A stretch of DNA of 64,000 bases, taken from NCBI RefSeq assembly GCF_018919395.1, contig NZ_JAHLME010000002.1:558001-622000 (forward strand), read 5' to 3'. This document shows, piece after piece, positions 26,496-34,487 of the stretch (within the stretch, counting starts at the first letter, position 1; every line of letters starts with the position of its first letter). The notes beneath the pieces are model-generated. The model was not told where the DNA came from. It saw only the letters and a program-made list of their open reading frames with translations, and ran no database searches. The DNA is from Geomonas azotofigens (GTDB lineage Bacteria > Desulfobacterota > Desulfuromonadia > Geobacterales > Geobacteraceae). The translations under genes were made by a program, and so were the position numbers.

Positions 26496-26656
26496 GTAGG
26501 GGCGAATAATCATTCGCCCGAGCCTTTTGAGGCGATTCCACCTCCCCCCGGCTTTTGGACGCACCTGCAGCCGGTACCGACATCGTGGGGGCGGGCGCTG
26601 CGGGCCAACGGCACCCCGGCGGCACCAGCGCTGGGCGAATGATTATTCGCCCCTTC
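26496..26656. repeat. Paired REP-like palindromes, locus B (outward facing)
   Basis: The palindrome recurs at 26496-26519 (GTAGG tail on the left) and in inverse orientation at 26633-26656 (CCTTC tail on the right). Here the tails face outward and the copies are about 113 bases apart, unlike loci A, C and D where they face inward. The pair fills most of the 272-base gap between the DHFR and recO genes. Confidence 0.8.
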
Positions 26657-26692
26657 ACCGCCATTCGCATCGCACACTGCACCGCATGGTTG

Positions 26693-26722
26693 TTGACTCA
26701 CCCCCCGCCGCAGTGCTACCTT
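26693..26722 (+). promoter_or_regulatory. Candidate promoter of recO
   Basis: TTGACT at 26693-26698, with CTACCT (17-base spacer) or TACCTT (18-base spacer) ending at 26721-26722. Either choice puts the start point within a few bases of the ATG at 26730, where no ribosome site is visible, so the message could be leaderless. Confidence 0.4.
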
Positions 26723-26729
26723 TCACCGC

Positions 26730-27368
26730 ATGAAAAACGCCGAAGTTGAAGGGATAGTGCTGCGGCTGGCCGACTTCGGGGAGGCGGACCGCATCGTCAC
26801 CTTGTTCACCCTGGAACAGGGAAAACTGCAGGGGGCGGCGCGCGGCGCCAAGCGGAGCAAGAAACGTTTCGCCGGCGCGCTGGAACCGTTTGCGCACTTG
26901 AAGCTGCAACTGCACCTCGGCAGCGGCCTCGCCACCCTGTCGAGCGCCGACATCGTCGGCATCTTCCCCGGCATCCGCGCCGACCTCGCCAAGATCGGCT
27001 GCGCCGCCTACGCCTGCGAACTGGTCGAACGGCTCACCCCCGAGGACGAGCCGAGCCCCCGCCTGTTCCGCCTCCTGTACTGCTACCTGGAACGTCTCAA
27101 CGACGCCCCCGCCTCACCCTCCGACCGCCGCTTCTTCGCGGTCAACCTCCTGAAGATACTGGGGTACCAGCCCGAGCTGCAGGTACGCGGCGTCTCCGAG
27201 GAAACGGCATCGCTGCTCGCCCGCGCCATGCAGACCGGACGCTTCGGCGCCGTGGTCTTTCCCGATGAACTGCTGCGCGAGGCGGACCTCCTCTTAAACC
27301 CCGCCATCGACCTCCACCTGGACCGGGAACTGAAGTCGCTGGCCTTCCTCAGGGAGTGCGGCGTCTAG
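26730..27368 (+). CDS. recO: DNA repair protein RecO (short, no zinc motif)
   Basis: A 212-residue RecO-type protein. The N-terminal OB domain is clear ([41 protein letters not shown]), followed by a helical domain. RecO loads RecA with RecF/RecR and anneals strands. Many RecO proteins have a CxxC zinc site after the LLxxLGYxPEL segment; here [19 protein letters not shown] continues without Cys, and the protein is about 30 residues shorter than usual. The gene nevertheless looks intact and is followed by dnaB. Confidence 0.88.
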   Translation: MKNAEVEGIVLRLADFGEADRIVTLFTLEQGKLQGAARGAKRSKKRFAGALEPFAHLKLQLHLGSGLATLSSADIVGIFPGIRADLAKIGCAAYACELVERLTPEDEPSPRLFRLLYCYLERLNDAPASPSDRRFFAVNLLKILGYQPELQVRGVSEETASLLARAMQTGRFGAVVFPDELLREADLLLNPAIDLHLDRELKSLAFLRECGV

Positions 27369-27421
27369 GCCCGAAGCCGCGCCGCAAGCCCCCAACTTTC
27401 TGTCACAAACCGTCAATTTTG

Positions 27422-27450
27422 TTGACCACGGCGCCGGTAACAGGTACTAT
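27422..27450 (+). promoter_or_regulatory. Predicted promoter of dnaB
   Basis: TTGACC at 27422-27427, a 17-base spacer, and TACTAT at 27445-27450, 69 bases before the dnaB ATG at 27519. Confidence 0.6.
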
Positions 27451-27518
27451 TCGACGCTTCAGTAAAACCGTCAGGCACCGCCGCGCCCAGGCGCAGCTTT
27501 TTGTTTTTGAGGAACTGC

Positions 27519-28868
27519 ATGAACCAAGCGGACATGAGAAAACTGCCACCGCAAAGCATTGAAGCGGAGATGTCGATCCTGGGGGGTATCCTGGTCGACA
27601 ACGAGGCGATCAACCGCGTGCTTGAGGTCCTTACGCCGGAGGAGATGTACCGGGAGAGCCACAGAAAGATCATGCGCGCCATGATCGAGTTGAACGAGCG
27701 CGGCGAGCCCTGCGACCTGATCACCATGACCACCATCCTGCGCAAGAAGGGCGAGCTGGACGAGGTGGGTGGCGGCGCCTACCTGGCGACCCTGGTCGAC
27801 TTCGTCCCGATGGCGGCGAACATCTCCTATTACTGCAAGATCGTGAAGGAGAAGTACATCACCAGGAAGCTCATCTCCGCCGCCACCGACATCGTCAGCC
27901 ACGGTTTCGAGGACAAGGTGGAGGTCGAGGAACTGCTCGACTCGGCGCAGAAGGTGATCTTCGAGATCTCGGAAAACAAGCTCCGCCCCTCCTACTACAA
28001 GGTCAGCGACATCCTGAAGGACACCATCAAGAACATCGAGCTCCTCTACGAGAAAAAGGAGCTGGTGACCGGCGTTCCCACGGGCTATACCGACCTCGAC
28101 AAGCTGACCGCTGGCTTTCATGCCGGCGACCTGGTGATCATCGCGGGACGTCCTGCGATGGGTAAGACCACCTTCGCGCTCAACGTGGCCCAGTATGCCG
28201 CGGTCGACTCGGACAAGAAGTTCCCGGCCGCCATCTTCTCGCTGGAGATGCCCAAGGAGCAGCTGGTGGAGAGGCTTCTCTGCTCCGCCTCCCGGGTCGA
28301 CCTGACTCGCCTGCGCTCGGGACACCTGCAGGAAAACGACTGGCCCAAGCTGATCAAGGGCGCCGGGCTTTTGCACAGCTCCAAGATCTTCATCGACGAC
28401 ACCCCCTCGATCACGGTGATGGAACTTCGCTCCAAGGCGAGGCGCCTCAAGGCCGAGCACGACATCGGCATCATCGTCATCGACTACCTCCAGCTCATGC
28501 GCGGCGGCGCCAACAGCGAATCGCGCCAGCAGGAGATCTCGGAGATCTCGCGCTCGCTGAAGGCGCTGGCCAAGGAGCTGAGCATCCCGGTGATCGCCCT
28601 GTCACAGCTGAACCGAAGCTTGGAGCAGAGAACCGACAAGCGCCCGATGATGAGCGACTTGCGTGAATCCGGGGCAATCGAGCAGGACGCCGACATCATC
28701 ATGTTCGTTTACCGCGGCGAGGTGTACGACAAGGAGAACGAGGACCTCAAGGGGAAGGCGGAGGTCATCATCGGCAAGCACAGAAGCGGTCCCATCGGCA
28801 CCGTCGATCTCGCCTTCAGAGGCGAGTTCACCCGGTTCGAAAACCTCAGCAACAGGGACGAATATTAG
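27519..28868 (+). CDS. dnaB: Replicative DNA helicase DnaB
   Basis: A 449-residue hexameric helicase that unwinds the fork and contacts primase. The N-terminal domain starts LPPQSIEAEMSILGGILVD. The RecA-like domain has Walker A GRPAMGKTTFAL (about residue 210), Walker B IIVIDYLQLM and the C-terminal motif SDLRESGAIEQDADIIMF. No intein is present. I prefer the ATG at 27519 with TGAGGAA before it over the in-frame TTG at 27501. Confidence 0.97.
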   Translation: MNQADMRKLPPQSIEAEMSILGGILVDNEAINRVLEVLTPEEMYRESHRKIMRAMIELNERGEPCDLITMTTILRKKGELDEVGGGAYLATLVDFVPMAANISYYCKIVKEKYITRKLISAATDIVSHGFEDKVEVEELLDSAQKVIFEISENKLRPSYYKVSDILKDTIKNIELLYEKKELVTGVPTGYTDLDKLTAGFHAGDLVIIAGRPAMGKTTFALNVAQYAAVDSDKKFPAAIFSLEMPKEQLVERLLCSASRVDLTRLRSGHLQENDWPKLIKGAGLLHSSKIFIDDTPSITVMELRSKARRLKAEHDIGIIVIDYLQLMRGGANSESRQQEISEISRSLKALAKELSIPVIALSQLNRSLEQRTDKRPMMSDLRESGAIEQDADIIMFVYRGEVYDKENEDLKGKAEVIIGKHRSGPIGTVDLAFRGEFTRFENLSNRDEY

Positions 28869-28897
28869 ATGCGCCACTCGTGACCGGCAAACGTGCT

Positions 28898-28967
28898 GGG
28901 CGAATGATTATTCGCCCCTACATGTGCCTCGCACGGGTCCACCGTAGGGGCGAATAATCATTCGCCC
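28898..28967. repeat. Paired REP-like palindromes, locus C
   Basis: Copies at 28898-28921 and 28944-28967 face each other with inward CCTAC and GTAGG tails and a 22-base centre. The whole 70 bases can fold as one hairpin or as two. It lies between dnaB and the reductase-like gene and may help end the dnaB message. Confidence 0.85.
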
Positions 28968-29019
28968 CCACCCTCCCCGGTCCAAGGGGAGGAGCAATCC
29001 AACACAGAAAGGAATTTTG

Positions 29020-30303
29020 ATGAGCAGATACCATGCAATGACGGAAGTGCCGGCTACCGCCGGATATAAGGAAGGGGACGTGCTGTTTCTCTGCGGCGAA
29101 CTGTTCGGCCGCGGCTACGCCAACGGTATCGTGGACGAGGCCAGGGCCAAGGGGATGACCGTCATCGGCGCCACCGTGGGGAGGCGCGACAACGACGGCA
29201 CGCTGCGCCCGCTCAACGAGGAAGAGCTCGCCACCGCCGAGGCGGGGCTGGGCGGCAAGATCATCAACATCCCGCTGGAGGCCGGTTTCGACATGGAGCC
29301 CGGCAAAGACGGCGTCGCCCCGGTGGACCGCTTCAAGGGCGTTAAGCCGGACGACTGGGCTTCGGTCGAGTTGGACGCGGCAGAGGTCGAGTACTCGAAA
29401 CAGCGCGGCACCGAGCGGTTCTGCAAGAACCTCGCGGCCGTGGTGGCGGAACTGGAGAAGATGATTCCGGCCGGCAGCAAGCTGCTCGTGGTCCACACCA
29501 TGGCCGGCGGCATTCCGCGCGCCCGCGTCTTCATGCCGATTCTGAACAAGCTCTTCAAGGGCCAGGGCGACCGCTTCCTCTCCTCGGAGGCCTTCTGGAA
29601 CTCCGACATGGGCAAGCTGTGCGAGACGAGCTTCAACGAGGTGACCGCCGACACCTTCCGCTACCTGATCGACGCCACCGCCGGACTCCGCGACAAGCAC
29701 GAAACCCACTATGCCGCCTACGGCTACCACGGTACCGCCGTGCTGATCGACGGCGCCATCACCTGGCAGTCCTACACGCCGTACCTGCAGGGGTGGGCCA
29801 AGATCCGCCTGGAAGACATCGCCATCGAGGCGTGGGGCAAGGGAATCAAGGCCACCGTGTACAACTGCCCCGAGATCCTGACCAACTCGAGCGCGCTCTT
29901 CCTCGGCGTCGAGAACTCCCTCTACCCCCTCATGGGCTCGCTGCGGGCCGAGGGTGTGCAGTCGGTGCTCGACGAATGCCAGGCGCTGCTGCGCGAAGGG
30001 ACCACCATCGACGATCTGCTGAAGATCGCCAACACCTACCTCACCTCGGAACTCATCACCAGCACCCGCGATTTCGATAGCTGGCCGCAGCACAACAAGC
30101 CGGAGCAGCAGGAGTACATGCTGAACACCTCGGCGGAGCTGATCAGCATGAACGCGGACCAGAAGGATATCGTCTGCGCCGTGCTCTCCCGCGCCGTATT
30201 CCAGGGCGTGGGCAGCCTCATGTTCAACAGCTCCTGGAACCCTCAGGCGCCGGTGTTCTGGCTGAACCATGACGTGATCGCCAAGACGCTCGCTAAAGGG
30301 TAA
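29020..30303 (+). CDS. FabV/TER-like reductase homologue (divergent)
   Basis: A 427-residue protein I cannot place by close similarity. Two features recall the FabV/trans-2-enoyl-CoA reductase branch of the SDR clan. First is a Gly-rich CGELFGRG turn at residues 25-32 (GxxxGxG) after a beta strand. Second is a Y-x8-K pair, Tyr252 and Lys261, in SYTPYLQGWAK, preceded by YAAYGYHG, matching the layout of the FabV active site. Length also fits (about 400). It would then be an NAD(P)H-dependent enoyl-thioester reductase, but this is inference. AAAGGAA precedes the ATG. It stands alone, with a terminator behind it. Confidence 0.55.
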   Translation: MSRYHAMTEVPATAGYKEGDVLFLCGELFGRGYANGIVDEARAKGMTVIGATVGRRDNDGTLRPLNEEELATAEAGLGGKIINIPLEAGFDMEPGKDGVAPVDRFKGVKPDDWASVELDAAEVEYSKQRGTERFCKNLAAVVAELEKMIPAGSKLLVVHTMAGGIPRARVFMPILNKLFKGQGDRFLSSEAFWNSDMGKLCETSFNEVTADTFRYLIDATAGLRDKHETHYAAYGYHGTAVLIDGAITWQSYTPYLQGWAKIRLEDIAIEAWGKGIKATVYNCPEILTNSSALFLGVENSLYPLMGSLRAEGVQSVLDECQALLREGTTIDDLLKIANTYLTSELITSTRDFDSWPQHNKPEQQEYMLNTSAELISMNADQKDIVCAVLSRAVFQGVGSLMFNSSWNPQAPVFWLNHDVIAKTLAKG

Positions 30304-30314
30304 TCGGCAACAGT

Positions 30315-30348
30315 AAAGGGGCGAAACGTGTTTTCGCCCCTTTTTTTT
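30315..30348 (+). terminator. Terminator after the FabV-like gene
   Basis: AAAGGGGCGAAA and TTTTCGCCCCTTT flank a CGTG loop and are followed by a run of T to 30348. It resembles the REP-like palindrome in composition but has a different core, so I treat it as an ordinary terminator. Confidence 0.88.
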
Positions 30349-30369
30349 ACCGAAGAAGTAGGAGTAAAC

Positions 30370-31080
30370 GTGGCACACAAGGTCCTGCTGGTCGATGACG
30401 TGAGCATGTTCCTGGAACTGGAAAAGGATTTCCTCTCCCTGTCGGCGCTCGATATCTTCACCGCACGCAACGGTGAAGAGGCGCTGCGCATCTGCCGGGA
30501 ACAACGCCCGGACCTCGTGATCATGGACCTGCATATGCCGGTCATGGACGGCGCGGACTGCTGCCGCGCCATAAAAAAAGACCCCCATCTCTCCAGCCCG
30601 GTGATCCTTGTCACCTCTGAAGGGAAGGAGGCCGATCGCCGGCTCTGCCTGGAAGCAGGCTGCGACGATATGCTCTTCAAACCGCTCGATCGCGTCATTT
30701 TTCTGGAGGCGGCCCGCAAGCTCCTCCCCGCCGTGGACCGGCGCGACCGGAGGGGAAGCTGCCGCTTCAACGTGAAGTTCCGGGCCTTCGGCCTCACCCT
30801 CTCGGGCTTCAGCGTCAACTTGAGCCAAAACGGTCTCTACCTCGCCGCCGATGTGGACCTGAACGAAGGGACCGAGCTGGAACTGCTCTTCGCCCTCCCC
30901 GAACCGGTGGGCGCCATCATCCAGACCAAGGGGCGCATCGCCTGGCTCAACACCAGCAAGGCCCGCAGAAAGAGCGCACTCCCGGAAGGCTTCGGCATCC
31001 AGTTCATCGGGATCTCCGACCTCGACCGGGAGCAGATCGACCGCTACGTCAGCACCCTTTCCCCTACCTCACGAGCTTAG
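30370..31080 (+). CDS. Response regulator with PilZ output (REC-PilZ)
   Basis: A 236-residue fusion. Residues 1-120 are a receiver domain: VLLVDD, the phosphorylation site in LVIMDLHMPVMDG, and the conserved Lys in LFKPLD. Residues about 128-225 are a PilZ domain with RGSCR (RxxxR) and NLSQNG (NxSxxG), so both phosphorylation and c-di-GMP binding are possible inputs. I start at the GTG at 30370, with GTAGGAG before it; an earlier in-frame ATG lies inside the terminator. No kinase is adjacent. Its last 17 bases overlap the convergent hydrolase gene. Confidence 0.9.
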   Translation: MAHKVLLVDDVSMFLELEKDFLSLSALDIFTARNGEEALRICREQRPDLVIMDLHMPVMDGADCCRAIKKDPHLSSPVILVTSEGKEADRRLCLEAGCDDMLFKPLDRVIFLEAARKLLPAVDRRDRRGSCRFNVKFRAFGLTLSGFSVNLSQNGLYLAADVDLNEGTELELLFALPEPVGAIIQTKGRIAWLNTSKARRKSALPEGFGIQFIGISDLDREQIDRYVSTLSPTSRA

Positions 31081-31627
31081 AAAGCTTCTTGAACTCCTCG
31101 GTGCCGGCGACGCGCAGGAGCTGGAACAGCACCGACTCCGTCGAGGTCATCACCGCGCCGGCCTGGGTCATGGTCTGCAACGCGATCTCCCAGTTGTGCT
31201 TCTTACGGCTCATCACCGCATCGACCACCAGGTGCACCACGTAACCGCGCGAGAGAAGCTCCAGGGCGGTCTGCAGCACGCAGACGTGGGTCTCCATCCC
31301 GGTCAGGATCACCTGGCGCCGGCCGTTTTTCTCCAGCGTCTCCAGGAAACCTTCCCCACCGCAGCAGCTGAAGGTCATCTTCTCCAGGCTCGGCGTGCAG
31401 AGCTTCTCCTTCAAAGCGGGCACCGTCTCACCCAACCCCTTGACGTACTGCTCGGTGGCGAGCGCCGGGATCCCCAGTTCGGCCGCCGCATCGAGCAGGA
31501 TGGAGATGTTGTTGGTCAGCTTCCCCAGCACCTTTTCGTCCATGGCGCGGCAAAGCTTGTCCTGCACGTCGACCACCACCAGTTGCGCATTCTCTTTGTC
31601 CAGGAAAAACCGTTCCAGCAGGGTCAT
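31064..31627 (-). CDS. Isochorismatase-family cysteine hydrolase
   Basis: A 187-residue enzyme of the isochorismatase-like fold. The Asp-Lys-Cys triad can be assigned: Asp in LVVVDVQDKLC, Lys in LEKMTFSC, and Cys in TGMETHVCVLQTA. The cis-peptide region TGMETHVC is typical of the YcaC/hydrolase subgroup. The substrate is unknown. The ATG at 31627 follows AAGGAGG. It converges on the REC-PilZ gene with a 17-base overlap. Confidence 0.9.
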   Translation of the reverse strand: MTLLERFFLDKENAQLVVVDVQDKLCRAMDEKVLGKLTNNISILLDAAAELGIPALATEQYVKGLGETVPALKEKLCTPSLEKMTFSCCGGEGFLETLEKNGRRQVILTGMETHVCVLQTALELLSRGYVVHLVVDAVMSRKKHNWEIALQTMTQAGAVMTSTESVLFQLLRVAGTEEFKKLSKLVR

Positions 31628-31662
31628 GGGAGCCTCCTTAAAAGCAGGTGAAATAACAAAAA

Positions 31663-31769
31663 CCATTAGCCACGGAGAACTTCTGAGGAAATCCGAGAAA
31701 ACCGACAATCTGGGGTAAAACCGGAAAAGGGTTTCTCCGATGTTCTCAGATTGTCTCCGTGGTCAATGG
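31663..31769. repeat. Long inverted repeat, CCACGGAGA class
   Basis: A left arm of about 40 bases (31663-31702, starting CCATTAGCCACGGAGAAC) and a right arm (31729-31769) that reads as its imperfect reverse complement (ending GTCTCCGTGGTCAATGG) surround a 26-base centre. The segment fills the gap between the hydrolase and the ntrC-like gene. No T-run follows on either side. Confidence 0.75.
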
Positions 31770-31798
31770 TCGTGTGGGTTTTAACATTTGCCGTTCTC

Positions 31799-33235
31799 TT
31801 ACTCCTTGCGGAGTTCGATCCCCAGTTCGGTGATCTTCTTCCTCAAGGTGTTGCGGTTGATGCCCAGGATGTCGGCGGCGCGCACCTGGTTGCCGCGGGT
31901 CTTCTCGAGGACGAAACGGATCAGCGGACGCTCGACCTGCTCCAGCACCATGGCGTGCACGTCGCCGCTCTCCATCTTCTCCATGTTCGAAAAGCAGCCG
32001 CGCAGCTTGAGATCGACGATCCCCTCCAGCGACAGTTCCTCCCCCTTCCCTTCGCTCTGGCGGCTCCTGAGACCGGGAAAATCGGAGGCGACCAGGAGCG
32101 GGTCGGGTGACAGGATCACGGCCCTCTTGATGGTGTTCTCCAGTTCGCGGATGTTGCCGGGCCAGTTGTAGTTGGAGAGGAGCTTCACGGCGTCGGCGGA
32201 GGTCCGCTTGAGCGGCACCTCGAGCTCCGCGCAGATCTTGCCCAGGAAGTACTGCACCAGCAGCGGAATGTCCTCCTTGCGGTCGCGCAGCGGCACCAGC
32301 TGGATCGGGATCACGTTGAGCCGGTAGTAGAGGTCCTCGCGGAACTGCTTGTTGCGCACGGACTCCTCGAGGTCCTGGTTGGTGGCGGCCACCACCCTGA
32401 CGTCGACCGGGATGCTCTGGTTGCCGCCGGTCCGGGTGATCTCGCGCTCCTGGAGCACCCTCAGGATCTTGGCCTGCAGGTCGATGGGCATGTCGCCGAT
32501 CTCATCCAGGAAGATGGTGCCGCCGTTTGCCTGCTCGAACTTGCCCAGTTTCCTCTCGGTGGCACCGGTGAAGGCACCCTTCTCGAAGCCGAACAGCTCG
32601 CTCTCCAGGAGCTCCTTGGGGATGGCGGCGCAGTTGAGCGGGATGAACGGCTTGCCCAGACGCTTGGAGTTGTAGTGGATGGCGCGGGCGATCAGCTCCT
32701 TGCCGGTGCCGGACTCCCCCTGCACCAGGACGGTGACGTCGGAAGGCGCCACCTTGCCGATGGTCTTGTAGACCTCGCGCATGGCGGGGGAGTTGCCGAT
32801 GATGGTCTTCTCGAGCTGGTACCGGTCGGCCAGCTCCTCCTTCAGGAGCGACACCTGCGAGGTCATCTCGCGCGCCCGGCTCACCTTCTCCACCACCGCG
32901 TCGATGACGCCCAGGTCGAAGGGCTTGGTCAGGTAGTCGTAGGCGCCGCGCTTCATGGCCTCGACGGCGTTCTTCATGCTCGCCTCGGCGGTCATGATCA
33001 CCACCATGAGGTCCGCGCGCTCCTCCTTGACCCGGTCCAAAAGCTCCAGTCCCGTGACGCCCGGCATCTTGATGTCCAAAAGCGCCAGGTCGTAGACGTT
33101 TTCCTTGATGAGCTTGAGCGCCTCGTTGCCGTCCTTGGCCAGCTCGACGTTGAATCCTTTTTTCTTGAGGGCCTTGGAAAGGACCCAGCGCATGCTCTCT
33201 TCGTCATCCGCCACGAGTATGTTGTTGATCGACAT
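31799..33235 (-). CDS. Sigma54-dependent response regulator (NtrC family)
   Basis: A 478-residue regulator. Receiver domain 1-120 has VADDEE and the phospho-Asp in LALLDIKMPG. The AAA+ domain (about 145-380) has GESGTGKE, the sigma54-contact loop GAFTGA, and a Walker B in GGTIFLDEIGDM. The C-terminal Fis-type helix-turn-helix has RAADILGINRNTLRKKI. The start at 33235 has AGGAGC upstream. With the kinase gene upstream it forms an NtrB-NtrC-like pair for sigma54 promoters; a role in nitrogen control is suggested by gene order only. Confidence 0.93.
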   Translation of the reverse strand: MSINNILVADDEESMRWVLSKALKKKGFNVELAKDGNEALKLIKENVYDLALLDIKMPGVTGLELLDRVKEERADLMVVIMTAEASMKNAVEAMKRGAYDYLTKPFDLGVIDAVVEKVSRAREMTSQVSLLKEELADRYQLEKTIIGNSPAMREVYKTIGKVAPSDVTVLVQGESGTGKELIARAIHYNSKRLGKPFIPLNCAAIPKELLESELFGFEKGAFTGATERKLGKFEQANGGTIFLDEIGDMPIDLQAKILRVLQEREITRTGGNQSIPVDVRVVAATNQDLEESVRNKQFREDLYYRLNVIPIQLVPLRDRKEDIPLLVQYFLGKICAELEVPLKRTSADAVKLLSNYNWPGNIRELENTIKRAVILSPDPLLVASDFPGLRSRQSEGKGEELSLEGIVDLKLRGCFSNMEKMESGDVHAMVLEQVERPLIRFVLEKTRGNQVRAADILGINRNTLRKKITELGIELRKE

Positions 33236-33250
33236 AAATGCTCCTAAAAA

Positions 33251-33396
33251 AACTGTCAATGTTCGATGTTCAACGTTCGATGCGGTCATCCGCCTTTGGA
33301 CTCTACGCCTTGACTTGCGACGCTGCAGGTCAGGCCAGGATGACGGCGCCACGTAAGCGGCGCGATCGAACCTTGAACGTAGAACGTTGAACAGTT
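33251..33396. repeat. Inverted repeat, TTCAACGTTC class
   Basis: The left arm at 33251-33281 (AACTGTCAATGTTCGATG...) and the right arm at 33365-33396 (...GAACGTTGAACAGTT) are imperfect reverse complements built from AACGTTC-type words, 83 bases apart. They lie between the kinase and regulator genes of one operon, so a hairpin here could affect the ratio of the two products. Confidence 0.65.
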
Positions 33397-33401
33397 GTAA
33401 G

Positions 33402-34487
33402 TTATTGCACCAGCGGCAGCATGACGGTGAAGACGGTGCCGCGGGATGGATCGGAATCGACGCGGATCATGCCGCGGTGCTCGGACACGATCTTCTGGCA
33501 GATTGCCAGCCCGAGCCCCGTGCCCTGGGACTTGGTGGTGAAAAACGGGGTGAACATGTTCTCCAGCACGTCCTCGGGGATGCCGGGGCCGTTGTCGGAG
33601 ATGTCGATGGCGACCATGCGGGCGCGCCGCTCACCCTTTTGGGTCAAGGCGTAATCGGCCAAGACCCGGCTGGTCACCTTGACCACGCCGCCGGTACCGA
33701 CAGCCTCCATCGCGTTCTTGATCAGGTTCAGGAAAAGCTGGGTCAGGAGCGCCTCGTCCGCCAGGATGGGAGGGATGCTGGGGTCGAAATACTGCTGCAG
33801 GTAGACCTCTTTCCCTTCGCAGGCGTTCCTCTGCAAGAGGACGATGTCGGAGAGGACACGGTGCAGGTTCACCTTGCCGAGCTTCAGGCGCCCCGGCGAG
33901 GCGAGCCCCAGGAGCTCCTCGACGATGACGTTGACCCGCTGCACTTCCTTCAGCATGACCCGCACGTATTCCCTGAGTTCCTCGTTGTCGGGAAACTCCA
34001 TCTCCAGAAGCTGGGCCGCTCCCTTGATGCCGCCAAGCGGGTTCTTGATCTCGTGGGCCAAGCCGGCGGCGAGCGCCCCCAGCGAGGAGAGCCGGTCGGC
34101 CTGGCGCACGGCGCTCTCGAGCTCACGCACGTTGGTGAGGTCGCGCAGCAGCACGATGGTGCCGATCCGCTCGCCGCACGAACTTAGAAGGGGCGAGGTG
34201 CTGGTCCCCACAGGCGTGATGCGGCTCCCCCTCTTGATCACGATGTTCTCGTGGTCGGAGACGGACATCCCGGTGCTGACGGTCTTCGCCACCAGCTCGT
34301 TCAGGGCGCGATCATCCTTGAAGATCTCGCTAAAGAGATGCCCGAGCGCCTGGCGCCTGGACACGCCGGCCAGTTCCTCGGCGGCCGGGTTCACCAGCGT
34401 CACGGCTCCGGTGTTGTCCAGCACGATGACACCGTCACCCACGCTGTCGACCACATTCGCGTAATAACTTTCCAGGCGGTCAGCCAT
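33402..34487 (-). CDS. PAS-domain histidine kinase (NtrB-like)
   Basis: A 361-residue cytoplasmic kinase. A PAS domain (about 1-115) begins with SYYANVVDSVGDGVIVLD. The HisKA box is LAAGLAHEIKNPLGGIKGAAQLL with the phospho-His. The HATPase domain has NLIKNAMEA (N box), ISDNGPGIPE (G1) and GTGLGLAICQKIV (G2). No membrane segment is visible, consistent with an NtrB-type soluble sensor. The ATG at 34487 overlaps the dusB end by 8 bases and follows GGAGGAG inside that gene. Confidence 0.92.
   Translation of the reverse strand: MADRLESYYANVVDSVGDGVIVLDNTGAVTLVNPAAEELAGVSRRQALGHLFSEIFKDDRALNELVAKTVSTGMSVSDHENIVIKRGSRITPVGTSTSPLLSSCGERIGTIVLLRDLTNVRELESAVRQADRLSSLGALAAGLAHEIKNPLGGIKGAAQLLEMEFPDNEELREYVRVMLKEVQRVNVIVEELLGLASPGRLKLGKVNLHRVLSDIVLLQRNACEGKEVYLQQYFDPSIPPILADEALLTQLFLNLIKNAMEAVGTGGVVKVTSRVLADYALTQKGERRARMVAIDISDNGPGIPEDVLENMFTPFFTTKSQGTGLGLAICQKIVSEHRGMIRVDSDPSRGTVFTVMLPLVQ

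Noticed and set aside
26496-28967. Open frames giving NDYSP or NNHSP-type peptides
   Set aside because: These are translations of the palindromic repeat and appear wherever it occurs, with no gene context.
30315-30348. Palindrome with GGGGCGAAA/TTTCGCCCC as another REP-like copy
   Set aside because: The core differs (no AATAATCATT), it is single, and it is followed by a long T-run, so it is a normal terminator.
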